Shown piece after piece: positions 17,935 to 26,525 of a stretch of 64,000 nucleotides of DNA (its first letter is position 1; each line of letters starts with the position of its first letter). The stretch comes from Enhygromyxa salina (lineage in GTDB: Bacteria > Myxococcota_A > Polyangia > Nannocystales > Nannocystaceae): NCBI RefSeq assembly GCF_002994635.1, contig NZ_PVNL01000041.1, positions 124,001 through 188,000 on the forward strand, written 5' to 3'. Made by a program: the position numbers and the translations under genes. The notes beneath the pieces are model-generated. The model was given only the letters and a program-made list of their open reading frames with translations. It was not told the DNA's origin and did no database searches.

Positions 17935-19370
17935 TCAGTTGGGCTGAGTCTCGATACGCGTGCTTCATGTTGGCTGTCCCTGTGCTCGCGTGTGGCGGAG
18001 CGGAGTCGATGCCCGCCGACACTGGTGACACCCAGGCCGAGACCAGCGGTGACGGCGACGGCGACGGCGACGGAGACGGCGAGGCGCTGCGACCCAACTG
18101 GCACGAGGACATCGCGCCCTTGGTGTACGGCACCTGCGTCGGCTGTCACTACGATGGTGGGATCGCCCCGTTCGCGCTCGAGACCTACGAGCAAGCGGCG
18201 CCCTGGGCTGGGCTCATGAGCGAGGCGGTCAACGATGGCGTGATGCCGCCATGGGGGGCGCTCGAGACCGAGGAGTGCCAGCCGGACCACACCTGGCTCG
18301 ACGACGTCCGCCTGTCTGACGCGCAGCGACAGCTGCTCGCTGACTGGGTCACCGCGGGGACCCCCGAGGGCGACCCAGACGCGGCCGTGCCCCTGCCCGA
18401 GCCGCCCAGCCTCGAGCTCGCCGACACCACGGTGGTCCTGCAAAACCCGTCGCCGTACACGGTGGGTGGCACCTCGGACAGCTTCGTGTGCATGGTCGTC
18501 GATCCCGGGAACGAGACCGACGTGTGGGTCACCGGGGTGCAGATCATCGCCGACAACGCGGAGGTCGTGCACCACGTCCTGACCTACATCGACAGCGAGT
18601 CGGCCTCCGACGACCTGGTCGACGCGGACGGCAAGTTCAGCTGCCCCGGTGGGTTCGTGTCCTTGAATGGGACCTCGCAGATCAGCACGTGGGTCCCCGG
18701 CGGCGTGCCGACCGAGACCCCGCCCGACGTCGGGTTCCCGATGCCCGTCGGCTCGAAGATCATCATGGCCTACCACTACCACCCGACCGGAGCTGGCGAC
18801 GAGATCGACCAGAGCGCCGTCGCGCTGCGCTGGACCGAAGAGGCGCCCGCGCTGACCGGCTACATGGGGGTGCTTGGCGCGATCTTCAGCAGCAACGGCG
18901 TCGACCCCGGACCCAACGACCCCGACGGCGTGCCCGTGTTCCAGATCCCCCCGAACGTCTCGAACCACGTCGAGACGGTCACCTACAAGGTCCCAGACCT
19001 CCTGCCCCCGGTCGATGTGTTCACGATCGGCACGCACATGCATTATGTCGGCGTCGACATGAAGATCTGGATCGAGCGGGGCGGGCAAGAGCTGTGCTGG
19101 CTGCAGACCCCGCGCTGGGACTTCAATTGGCAGCGCCTGTACGATGTCGACGCGCCGATCGGCCAGATGCCCAAGGTCCAGGGCGGCGACGTGATCAAGC
19201 TGCGCTGCACCTACGACAACACGCTGAACAATCCGGCCTTGGTCGAGGCGCTCGCGCAGCAGGGGCTGAGCGAGCCGATTACGATCAACGTGGGCGAGTC
19301 GAGCCTCGAGGAGATGTGCGCGATGCTGTTCGGTGTTGCGACTGATCTCCCCCTCGGAAGCTTCTTTTGA
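17931..19370 (+). CDS. Copper type II monooxygenase-like lipoprotein with CxxCH motif
   Basis: 479 aa from GTG 17931; signal peptide with lipobox PVLAC (Cys21) and a GDGDGDGDG linker. C69-V-G-C-H73 in GTCVGCHYDGG is a c-type heme attachment motif placed as in the cytochrome-like N-terminal module of many myxobacterial and planctomycete proteins. The C-terminal ~300 residues resemble the peptidylglycine/dopamine monooxygenase fold, with candidate copper ligands in VVHHVLTY, AYHYHPTG and GTHMHYVG. It would be an outer-membrane or surface oxidoreductase; the substrate is unknown. A transcription terminator block follows directly at the stop codon. Confidence 0.8.
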   Translation: MISWAESRYACFMLAVPVLACGGAESMPADTGDTQAETSGDGDGDGDGDGEALRPNWHEDIAPLVYGTCVGCHYDGGIAPFALETYEQAAPWAGLMSEAVNDGVMPPWGALETEECQPDHTWLDDVRLSDAQRQLLADWVTAGTPEGDPDAAVPLPEPPSLELADTTVVLQNPSPYTVGGTSDSFVCMVVDPGNETDVWVTGVQIIADNAEVVHHVLTYIDSESASDDLVDADGKFSCPGGFVSLNGTSQISTWVPGGVPTETPPDVGFPMPVGSKIIMAYHYHPTGAGDEIDQSAVALRWTEEAPALTGYMGVLGAIFSSNGVDPGPNDPDGVPVFQIPPNVSNHVETVTYKVPDLLPPVDVFTIGTHMHYVGVDMKIWIERGGQELCWLQTPRWDFNWQRLYDVDAPIGQMPKVQGGDVIKLRCTYDNTLNNPALVEALAQQGLSEPITINVGESSLEEMCAMLFGVATDLPLGSFF

Positions 19371-19483
19371 GACCCCCACGAGCGACTTGGCACTTCGGGG
19401 TCTCTCGCTTCGCTCGCTCCCTTTTGGCTGGTTGTGTGCGGGGGCATGATTGGCCCCCTCGAAGGGGGCTCTTTCTGGGCATC
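19369..19483 (+). terminator. Composite repeat/terminator block (copy 2)
   Basis: GAGACCCC (19369-19376, overlapping the stop codon) pairs perfectly with GGGGTCTC (19397-19404), followed by CTTCGCTCGCTCCCTTTT. Then GCCCCCT (19453-19459) pairs with AGGGGGC (19463-19469) around CGA, followed by TCTTTCT. The order of modules (ACCCCCAC after the stop, CTTCGCTCG..CCCTTT, GCATGATTGGCCCCCT, CTGGGCA) is the same as at 10403-10535. Confidence 0.65.
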
Positions 19484-19561
19484 TGCGCTTGGGTGGGGCT
19501 TGATACTTCTACGGCGGTTTGGCACTTTGGGGAGCTTCAATAATTATAGCCTCAATAATTG

Positions 19562-20428
19562 CTAGCCTCGGGTTTGGCCTCCGAGTAGGGTGAAGACTTC
19601 GCCGGTTACGTAGCTGGAGTCGGCGTTCGAGGCGAAGTATACGTAGACGGGGGCGATCTCTTCGGGTTGGGCGGGGCGGCCGATTGGTTGGGACTCGCCG
19701 AAGTTGACGATGTCTTCGGGGGCGCGCTCGGCGGGGTTGAGGGGGGTCCAGACTGGGCCTGGGGCTACACAGTTGACTCGGATCTTTCGTGGGAGCAGGG
19801 ATTGTGCGAGTGACTTGGTGAAGGCGTGGATGGCTGCTTTTGTCGAGGCGTAGTCGACGAGTTCGCGGCTGCCTTCGATTCCGGTGATCGAGCCGGTGTT
19901 GATGATTGCGGCGCCCTCGCCGAGGTGGGGGAGGGCTGCCTTGGTCATGTGGAAGTAGCCGTAGATGTTGGTCTCGAAGGTTTGGCGCCACTGCTCGAGG
20001 TCGAGCTCGTCGAGCTCGCAGTGGTTCTGGAACGCGGCGTTGTTGACCAGGATGTCGAGGCCGCCGAAGCGATCGACGACTTGCTCGACGGCCTGCTCGC
20101 AGGCGGCGTAGTCGCGCTGATCCAGCACGATCGTCAGCGCTGACTGATCGCAGCGCTCGATCGCCTCGCGCACGCGCGCGGCGTCGGAGGCTTCGGACTC
20201 GAGGTGGGTGATGGCCACGTCGGCGCCCTCTCGCGCGAACAGGTAGGCGACGGCCCGGCCGATGCCGGAGTCGCCGCCTGTGATCAGCGCGCGCTTGCCT
20301 TCGAGCTTGCCCGCGGCGCGATAGTCCGGCGCCTGCCAGTTGGGCTCGGGGTCGAGCTCGCTCTCGAGGCCCGGCGGATCCAGGTGTTGCTTGGGAAACG
20401 GGGGTTTCGGTTGGTCGTGCTCGCCCAT
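19562..20428 (-). CDS. SDR family oxidoreductase (YdaD/YhdF-like)
   Basis: 288 aa from ATG 20428 (MGEHDQPKPPFPKQHLDPPG). The N-terminal PP.P.Q.......PG..xxMxPxP segment before the Rossmann fold is typical of the general-stress SDR group. Cofactor motif TGGDSGIGRA (about 50-59), NNAA, catalytic Ser in NTGSITG, YASTKAA (Tyr-x3-Lys), and PGPVWTPL. Likely NADP-dependent and cytoplasmic; substrate unknown. It is the last gene of a minus-strand series (24691 to 19562) with gaps of 46-87 nt. Confidence 0.9.
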   Translation of the reverse strand: MGEHDQPKPPFPKQHLDPPGLESELDPEPNWQAPDYRAAGKLEGKRALITGGDSGIGRAVAYLFAREGADVAITHLESEASDAARVREAIERCDQSALTIVLDQRDYAACEQAVEQVVDRFGGLDILVNNAAFQNHCELDELDLEQWRQTFETNIYGYFHMTKAALPHLGEGAAIINTGSITGIEGSRELVDYASTKAAIHAFTKSLAQSLLPRKIRVNCVAPGPVWTPLNPAERAPEDIVNFGESQPIGRPAQPEEIAPVYVYFASNADSSYVTGEVFTLLGGQTRG

Positions 20429-20477
20429 GCATGCTGGAACAAGCACGGTCCATGCCGACCTCTGAATCCCGGCGATC

Positions 20478-21302
20478 TCACGGCTGTTCCTGCGGGTCCA
20501 TCTCGATCGGCGTGGCTTCGCCGTCGTCGACGACCCCTTCGGGTTTGTGACGATCCGGAAAGAACTGCGCGAGCGCGTCGACACCCCGCTGCGGATGCGC
20601 GAGCTCGACCAGCTCGCTCCGCTCGACCCGCCTTTGCTGGGTGTCGATGTCGAGCATCCGCTCGCGCGCCTCGAGCAGCGCGGGCTCGAGCTCACCTGCG
20701 GCGTTGAACGACCACGCGAGCCGGGCTTCACCCAGCGGCAGCCCGTCACCGGGGCGTGTGCCGCCGCCGGTGAGCCAGGTGTGCCAAGTCTTGCCATAGC
20801 TGTTCATCTTGCCACGCATGAGCGCGAGGTCGGCGGCCGGCGGCAGTCCCGGCGCGACCAGCTGACCCGAGAGGATCTCGAAGTTGTGGGGATGCCAATA
20901 TTGCTTCTCCTGCTCCGGCAGGCCCTCGAACAGCCGCTCAGAGATGATGTACTCGATCCCGTTGAGGTTGGACTGCGCCGTGTCGCCGTCCCACAGCGCG
21001 CACTGGGCAAAGTCTTCGTTGACCTGGTGGCAAAAGTGGTGGACGTCCATTTGATGGTAGGGATCCTCCTTCATTGGATGGAAACCGACCAGGTGGATAT
21101 TGAGCTGGTCGATCGGTGAATCGGCCTGAAACAACTCGGCGCCAGCGCTGAGGAGCTGTGTGATCGCGCCGGCCTCCTCGCCAGGCGGGGTCACGCCAGC
21201 GAGGTTGGGATCTTCGCCCCTGCATGATGCGAGCACACAACATGCGAGCAGTGCGGCTGGAGTCCAATTGATTGTACTTAGACGTTTATCGGTATGGCTC
21301 AT
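20478..21302 (-). CDS. DUF1264 (oil-body-associated-like) lipoprotein
   Basis: 274 aa from ATG 21302; signal peptide ending in a lipobox (CVLASC, Cys near residue 27). The core has the conserved DUF1264 pattern: HLVGFHPMKEDPYHQMDVHHFCHQVNEDFAQCALWD, then LNGIEYIIS, then YWHPHNFEILSGQL, and a Met-x3-Tyr-Gly-Lys-x-Trp-His segment near residue 180. Many conserved His/Asp/Tyr suggest metal or ligand binding. Homologues are best known from plant oil bodies (OBAP) and fungi; the function in bacteria is not established. The ~90-residue C-terminal tail is predicted helical and specific to this protein. Confidence 0.85.
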   Translation of the reverse strand: MSHTDKRLSTINWTPAALLACCVLASCRGEDPNLAGVTPPGEEAGAITQLLSAGAELFQADSPIDQLNIHLVGFHPMKEDPYHQMDVHHFCHQVNEDFAQCALWDGDTAQSNLNGIEYIISERLFEGLPEQEKQYWHPHNFEILSGQLVAPGLPPAADLALMRGKMNSYGKTWHTWLTGGGTRPGDGLPLGEARLAWSFNAAGELEPALLEARERMLDIDTQQRRVERSELVELAHPQRGVDALAQFFPDRHKPEGVVDDGEATPIEMDPQEQP

Positions 21303-21389
21303 GGCAATCGGACAGAGTCTGCAATCACCATGCCCGCGCAGGTTGGTGCGAATAAAGGGGAGGACGCGCCGCGCGGCTGGGTCGAACAC

Positions 21390-22802
21390 TCAACCTGGAA
21401 ACCAGTCGAGCAGGGCGGGCAGCAGTCGATTGGCCCAGGCGACCTCATTGTGGGGCGCGCCGGGATCCCAGCGATAAAATAGATCCTGCTCGTCGACCCA
21501 CCCGAGCCCGCGCAGGGTGTCGGCCAGCTCGACGGTGCCGCAGTAGTTGTCGGACCCATCGCCCGGACACCCCGCACCCTCGCTGCCGCCGCTGTCCAGA
21601 TAGATCCGCGCGCCGACCGGGGCGGCGTTCGAGTATTCGCTGATGATCGTGGGATTGGGTGGATCCGCGCCGATCGTGCCCCAGCTGATCGTCCCCGACA
21701 TCGAGCCGACCTGGCCAAACACGTCTGGGTGACGCAGACCGATGTAGAGGCTGACCAAGCCCCCGAGCGAGGAGCCCATCACACCGACCGAGGCTGGATC
21801 TTTGGTGACTGGGTAGCGCTCGGCCATGAAGGGCACGACGCCGTCGACCAGGAAGTCGGCGTACTCGTCGGCCCGCCCGCCGAAGGTCATGCCGTCGATC
21901 ACGTCGGTGACCTGAGTATACTCGTCAAACCGCGCGGCCGTGTTGTCGACGCCCACGACGATCACGGGCGCGAGCTGTCCGTCGTTCACCGCCTGGTCGA
22001 GGGTCGCGCTGACCTGCCAGCCGCCAAACAGCGCGTCGGGGGCGAACAGGTTCTGGCCGTCGTGCATGTACAGGACCGGCAGCGCGGGCGCGTCAAAGCC
22101 GTCGGCCGGGATCCAGACCGTGAGATCCCGGGGCTCGAGCGCGCCGATCGCCTCGTCGAAGTCTGGCCAGCGCTCGTGGTGGCTGCGTCCGCTGATCGCG
22201 TCGATCTGCGAGTACTCACCGATTTGATCCCAGCCAAATCGGCGCGCGAGCGGATCGGCGAAGTAGTCGGTCTGATCATGCACGAATTTGTAGAGGCCAG
22301 TCGGCGCCGCGGGCAGCTCGATCATGGCGTAGTAAAAACCTGGGGCCGCTTCGATGAGCGGGTGCAGATCCACCTGCCACTCGGCGAAGTCGCCGGTCAC
22401 CGTCAGCGGCAGGCCTTCGCTGCCCTGGTGGAACACGCACAGGCGGGTGTCGGCGACGATCGGGAAGCCGTCCGCGCCGTAGGTCATCTCGCGCACGAAG
22501 CTGTCGGCCAGCTGCTGGCGCGCGTCGGGGTCGGGCGCAGCCGCGACCGCGTCGATCAGCTGCTCGAGCAGGTCGCACGCGTCGAGCTCGGGCGGGAGAT
22601 CCGTGGGTGGCGGCAGATCGTCCGGACCCTGGGTCTCGTCACTCGAGCTGGTGTCGGTGCCGAGCTCGTCCCCCGACTCGGTGCCTGACCCGGACTCGTC
22701 TCCAGAGCCAGAGCCAGAGCCAGCGTCCCCCGAACTCGGCGCCGGGCCAGCGCAGCCCAGACCGATGAACGGGACAAACGCGGCGGCGATCCAGGTGCGC
22801 AT
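21390..22802 (-). CDS. Secreted esterase (enterochelin-esterase/EsterD-like) lipoprotein
   Basis: 470 aa from ATG 22802; lipobox IGLGC (Cys17) and a Ser/Gly/Asp-rich linker (GSGSGSGDES...). Residues ~95-200 look like an Ig/CBM48-type E-set domain (LPLTVTGDFAEWQ, GLYKFVHD). The rest is an alpha/beta hydrolase of the esterase D/Fes family: DLTVWIPADG, LPVLYMHDGQNLF (oxyanion side), the nucleophile elbow GSSLGGL, a conserved Asp region, and the final His in APHNEVAWANR. It would hydrolyse an ester (siderophore, feruloyl or phosphoester type) outside the cytoplasm. It lies between the pyrophosphatase and DUF1264 genes. Confidence 0.85.
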   Translation of the reverse strand: MRTWIAAAFVPFIGLGCAGPAPSSGDAGSGSGSGDESGSGTESGDELGTDTSSSDETQGPDDLPPPTDLPPELDACDLLEQLIDAVAAAPDPDARQQLADSFVREMTYGADGFPIVADTRLCVFHQGSEGLPLTVTGDFAEWQVDLHPLIEAAPGFYYAMIELPAAPTGLYKFVHDQTDYFADPLARRFGWDQIGEYSQIDAISGRSHHERWPDFDEAIGALEPRDLTVWIPADGFDAPALPVLYMHDGQNLFAPDALFGGWQVSATLDQAVNDGQLAPVIVVGVDNTAARFDEYTQVTDVIDGMTFGGRADEYADFLVDGVVPFMAERYPVTKDPASVGVMGSSLGGLVSLYIGLRHPDVFGQVGSMSGTISWGTIGADPPNPTIISEYSNAAPVGARIYLDSGGSEGAGCPGDGSDNYCGTVELADTLRGLGWVDEQDLFYRWDPGAPHNEVAWANRLLPALLDWFPG

Positions 22803-22854
22803 GAGCGTCCAGCCTATCACCGCGGCAGCCCACGAGGCGAAGTCTCGACCACCA

Positions 22855-23469
22855 CTACTCGCCGTAGGTCGCCGCGTAGTCATCGACCGCGGCCGCGATC
22901 ACCTTCGCCGCGTGCTCGAACCCGTAGCGCCGGGCGATCCGGGCCCGCGAGTCCGCCTCGGGGACCAGCTTATAGGTCGAGAAGTAGTGGGTCAGTCGCT
23001 CGACCAGGTTGCCAGGCAAGTCGTCGAGCTCCTCGCACTCACCCCACACCGGATCGTTCTGCAGCACGGCGACGATCTTGTCGTCGGCCTCGTCGTCGTC
23101 GATCATCTGGAGCCCGCCGAGCACCTTCGCGGTCAAGATGATGTCCGAGCGCATGATCGGTCGCTCGCTGAGCACACAAATATCGAGGGGATCGGCGTCG
23201 CCTCGGGTCGCCTCGCCCTCGGTCAGGGCGGCCGTCCGCTCCCCGCAATAAGTGCGGGGAATGAACCCGTAAAGGGCAGGTGGCATCGCGGATCCACGCT
23301 GCGGTCGGTCCACGCGTAGGTAGCCCGTGGTCTTGTCGAGCTCGTACTTGACCGCGTCGAACGGCGTAATCTCGATGTAGGCCGTGACCAGGCGAGGCGC
23401 CTGCGGCCCGAGCTCGAGGCCGTGCCAGGGGTGGGGGCGCCAGCGGTAGAACGGAGCGGGGAAGGTCAT
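22855..23469 (-). CDS. ppa: Inorganic pyrophosphatase, family I
   Basis: 204 aa. Conserved Mg-binding motif [10 protein letters not shown] (three Asp), [26 protein letters not shown] (phosphate-binding Lys/Glu region), [10 protein letters not shown], and [21 protein letters not shown] (Asp/Lys active-site loop). It hydrolyses PPi to two phosphates in the cytoplasm. It is slightly longer than the 175-aa E. coli enzyme, with an N-terminal extension [11 protein letters not shown]. The ATG start precedes the conserved fold by the usual distance. Between genes for an exported phosphatase and an exported esterase. Confidence 0.92.
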   Translation of the reverse strand: MTFPAPFYRWRPHPWHGLELGPQAPRLVTAYIEITPFDAVKYELDKTTGYLRVDRPQRGSAMPPALYGFIPRTYCGERTAALTEGEATRGDADPLDICVLSERPIMRSDIILTAKVLGGLQMIDDDEADDKIVAVLQNDPVWGECEELDDLPGNLVERLTHYFSTYKLVPEADSRARIARRYGFEHAAKVIAAAVDDYAATYGE

Positions 23470-23515
23470 TGCCCGCCCAGCATAGCGCGGGTTGGCTCGC
23501 GGGCGCCCTCGACCG

Positions 23516-24691
23516 TCACTTGACGATGTCGCGCTCGAAGTTCAGGGCGCCGGTCTCGTCGTAGAACGCGGTGTGGATCTTCTCGAGCTCGACCTCGACC
23601 AGCAAGAACCCGGGGGTAGTGTCCTCTTCCCAGTGGACCGGGTTGTCGTCGTGGTGGGCGAAGTCGGTGTTCTTGCACCCCGCGCCCGAGACAATGAAAT
23701 ACGTGGTCCGCTCGCCACCGCCACAGGTCAGCTGGTTCCACGTTCGGTTGTGATCGTGCCCGCTCAGGACCAGGTCGACCTTGTCACAGACCGACTCGTC
23801 AATGACCTTCTTGACCGTGGTCCCAGCCAGCTGCGGGGGGAACGGCCAGCCCTCGTAGTTGCCAGCGTTGCCGTGCTCGCCGTTCGAGTAGTACGGGTGG
23901 TGCGCAAACGCGATCTTCCACGGCGCGTCGCTGTTTGCGAGCTCCGCGTCTAGCCAGGCTTGCTGGGCGCCGGTCTCGTGGTTCCACATCAGCCGCGTCG
24001 TGTCCATGGCGAACAGGTCGACGTTGGGGAAGTCGTAGACCGAGTACCACTTGGCCGGCAGGATCCACTTGTCACTGTAGTTGGTGTACTCGATCTCGTA
24101 CTCCAGCTTGTCCCACACGAAGCTGAGCTCGCCATAGTCATGGTTACCCATGACGACATAAAATGGAAAGTCGATGTCCGCGTAGGGCATCTCGAACTTG
24201 GTCATGAACTGCTCGTCTTCGACCGAGTCCACGCCGTCGTTGTAGAAGTTGTCGCCCAGGTAGACCGCGAAGTCGCAGCCGCCCCGCTCGGCGCAGACCA
24301 TCTCCATGGCCGCGGCCACGTTGTACTGGCCCATGTTGCCTTCGCCAGCGTCACCAAGCGCGACGAAGCGCACCATCGCGTCGGGATCGCCGTCACCATC
24401 ACCATCACCATCGCCATCACCGGTCGGGTCGCCGTCGCCGTCACCGGTCGGGTCGCCGTCACCATCGCCCGGGTCGCCGTCGCCATCACCGGGGTCGCCA
24501 TCGCCATCACCGGGATCGCCATCGCCGTCACCCATGTCCCCGCTCGCCTCGCCGTCTTCGGTGACGACGTCGTCGCCCGTGGTCCCCGTGGTCCCGGTCG
24601 CTCCGGTGTCCGCGGCCTCCATCGGGTCATTGCAGGCGAGTCCAGTCGTGCACAGGGTCAGGCAAGTGAGGATCGAAGGGAGACAGCGCAT
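23516..24691 (-). CDS. Purple-acid-phosphatase-like metallophosphoesterase lipoprotein with GD-repeat linker
   Basis: 391 aa. Signal peptide with lipobox TGLAC (Cys20), then a linker of [11 protein letters not shown] repeats (about residues 54-102, DNA 24385-24530). The catalytic domain has all five metallophosphatase blocks: [28 protein letters not shown] and GHDHNRTW, in the order and spacing of tartrate-resistant acid phosphatases. It would cleave phosphomonoesters at the cell surface with a di-metal centre. First gene of the minus-strand cluster and divergent from the IgGFc-like lipoprotein (130 nt between); both have GD linkers, so the two repeat tracts face each other as an imperfect inverted repeat. 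Confidence 0.9.
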   Translation of the reverse strand: MRCLPSILTCLTLCTTGLACNDPMEAADTGATGTTGTTGDDVVTEDGEASGDMGDGDGDPGDGDGDPGDGDGDPGDGDGDPTGDGDGDPTGDGDGDGDGDGDPDAMVRFVALGDAGEGNMGQYNVAAAMEMVCAERGGCDFAVYLGDNFYNDGVDSVEDEQFMTKFEMPYADIDFPFYVVMGNHDYGELSFVWDKLEYEIEYTNYSDKWILPAKWYSVYDFPNVDLFAMDTTRLMWNHETGAQQAWLDAELANSDAPWKIAFAHHPYYSNGEHGNAGNYEGWPFPPQLAGTTVKKVIDESVCDKVDLVLSGHDHNRTWNQLTCGGGERTTYFIVSGAGCKNTDFAHHDDNPVHWEEDTTPGFLLVEVELEKIHTAFYDETGALNFERDIVK

Positions 24692-24821
24692 GATGGGTTG
24701 ATATCAACAAACTCGCGGGCGCGAGTGCAACATCGACGTCGCGAAGCCGTCCGGTGGCCTGAACGGGCCGTGAGAGCGAGCACGGCCCGGCTGAGGGCAG
24801 CTTCGGTGATACTCTCGGCTA

Positions 24822-26525
24822 ATGCGCTACAGCTTTTCTCACTTCACAGTGTCCACGTTTCTGCTCGCCGGGCTTGCTGCGTGTGGCGATGACGCAGTCG
24901 GGACCGACACCAACGTGCCCGAGACCAGCGGTATCTCGACCGGCGACGGCGATGGTGATCCGACTGGCGACGGTGATCCGGGCGACGGCGACGGTGACCC
25001 GGGCGACGGCGACGGTGACCCGGGCGATGGCGATGGCGATGGCGATGGTGACCCGACTGGTGACGGAGACGGCGACGGCGACCCGACTGGTGACGGAGAC
25101 GGCGACCCGACCGGAGACGGCGACGGCGACCCGACCGGAGACGGCGACGGCGACCCGCCGGTCAACATCCCCGGGACCTGCGCGGAGGCAGAGATCACCC
25201 CGACGACCGTGGGCTGTCTGTTCTACGGCGTCGACCTCGACACCCACGCAGCTGGCAACGGTGATCAGTATGCGATCGCCGTCTCCAACGTTCAGGAAAT
25301 GGACGTTGCGAGCGTGACCGTCGAGCGCAAGGTCAACGGGAATTGGCAGGTCGTCGCGGGCCCGCAGAATGTCGCGCCGCTCGACCTCCACGTCTTCCCG
25401 CTCCCGGATCTGAGCCTCAAGTCCAGCGGTGTCCTGGTCGGCGGGGCCTATCGCGTGACCTCGGATGAGCCAATTATTGCCTATCAATTCAACCCGCTCT
25501 TGCAGTCATCGTTCACCTCCGACGCCTCGCTGCTGTACCCGGCCCACGCCTGGGATCACTTCAACGAGACCATTCACTGGGGTGACGGGTTCGGCAACGG
25601 CTACGTCACGATCGTCGCGCTCAACGACGGCACCAACGTCCAGGTGATCCCCACCACCAACACCGCAGGCGGGGGCGGAGTCCCAGCTGGCACCAACGGC
25701 GTCCCGTTCATGATCAACGGGCTCAACGAGGGTGACGTCGCCGAGGTCAAGGCCGCGGTCGAGGACGTCGACATGACCGGCACGCGGATCCTGAGCGACG
25801 AGGATCACCCGGTCGCGGTCTTCTCTGGGCACGAGTGCGTTCAGATCCCAAACAACATCGTCGCGTGCGACCACCTCGAGGATCAGATCGCCGGCCTGCA
25901 GCTCTGGGGCCAGAATTTCGTGGCCAGTCGGGTCCCCAACCGCCAGAACGACCCGGTCGAGACCTCACTGTGGATGATCTACGCCAGCGAGGACAACACC
26001 ACGATCAACATTGAAGCCGCCGACGCCGTGACCGGCCTCCCCAATACCCCGGCCGTGCTCGACAAGGGCGCGAAGCTGCAGTTCTTTGCGGGCGGCGACA
26101 TCGATGATCCAGGCGACTTCTTCATCAGCGCCGACAAGCCGATCGCGGTCGTCAATTTCATGACCGGCTGGGGCAACCTCGTGGGTCTCAACAGCGGCGA
26201 TCCAGCGATGGTCCAGCTCAGCCCCGTCGAGCAGTTCCTGCCCCGCTACGTGGTCCTGGTCCCGGACCTGTGGGACAACGACTTTCTGGTGCTCACGCGC
26301 GAGACCGACGCCGAGGTCACCGTCGACGGGGTCGCGGTCAACGATGATCTGTGGGTGCCGGTCGGCCTCGACTATGAGGTCGCCCGGGTCCCGGCCAGCG
26401 ACGGCGTGCACTACCTCGATGGCGCCCAGCCTTTCTCGGTCGTGGTCGTCGGGTACGACTTCGCCGACAGCTACGCGTACCTGGGCGGGACCGGGACCGG
26501 CGTGATCAACCCCAACCCGCAGTAG
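24822..26525 (+). CDS. Lipoprotein with GD-repeat linker and IgGFc-binding-like domain
   Basis: 567 aa from ATG 24822; signal peptide with lipobox GLAAC (Cys21), then a ~75-residue [11 protein letters not shown] linker (DNA 24943-25155). The remaining ~450 residues match the pattern of the IgGFc-binding protein N-terminal domain found in FCGBP-like animal proteins and myxobacteria: YQFNPL, SDASLLYPAHAW, VTIVALNDGTNVQV, FSGHECVQIPNN, CDHLEDQI, and GYDFADSYAYLGGTG at the end. Likely a surface adhesin or binding protein. Its stop codon abuts the stop of the convergent 5'-nucleotidase gene with no intervening base. Confidence 0.85.
   Translation: MRYSFSHFTVSTFLLAGLAACGDDAVGTDTNVPETSGISTGDGDGDPTGDGDPGDGDGDPGDGDGDPGDGDGDGDGDPTGDGDGDGDPTGDGDGDPTGDGDGDPTGDGDGDPPVNIPGTCAEAEITPTTVGCLFYGVDLDTHAAGNGDQYAIAVSNVQEMDVASVTVERKVNGNWQVVAGPQNVAPLDLHVFPLPDLSLKSSGVLVGGAYRVTSDEPIIAYQFNPLLQSSFTSDASLLYPAHAWDHFNETIHWGDGFGNGYVTIVALNDGTNVQVIPTTNTAGGGGVPAGTNGVPFMINGLNEGDVAEVKAAVEDVDMTGTRILSDEDHPVAVFSGHECVQIPNNIVACDHLEDQIAGLQLWGQNFVASRVPNRQNDPVETSLWMIYASEDNTTINIEAADAVTGLPNTPAVLDKGAKLQFFAGGDIDDPGDFFISADKPIAVVNFMTGWGNLVGLNSGDPAMVQLSPVEQFLPRYVVLVPDLWDNDFLVLTRETDAEVTVDGVAVNDDLWVPVGLDYEVARVPASDGVHYLDGAQPFSVVVVGYDFADSYAYLGGTGTGVINPNPQ
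24943..25155 (+). repeat. GD-encoding hexanucleotide repeat tract
   Basis: In-frame array of GGCGACGGCGAC/GGTGATCCG units encoding GDGDP and GDGDPT. Units are multiples of 3 nt so length changes keep the frame. It mirrors the tract 24385-24530 read on the other strand. Confidence 0.8.
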
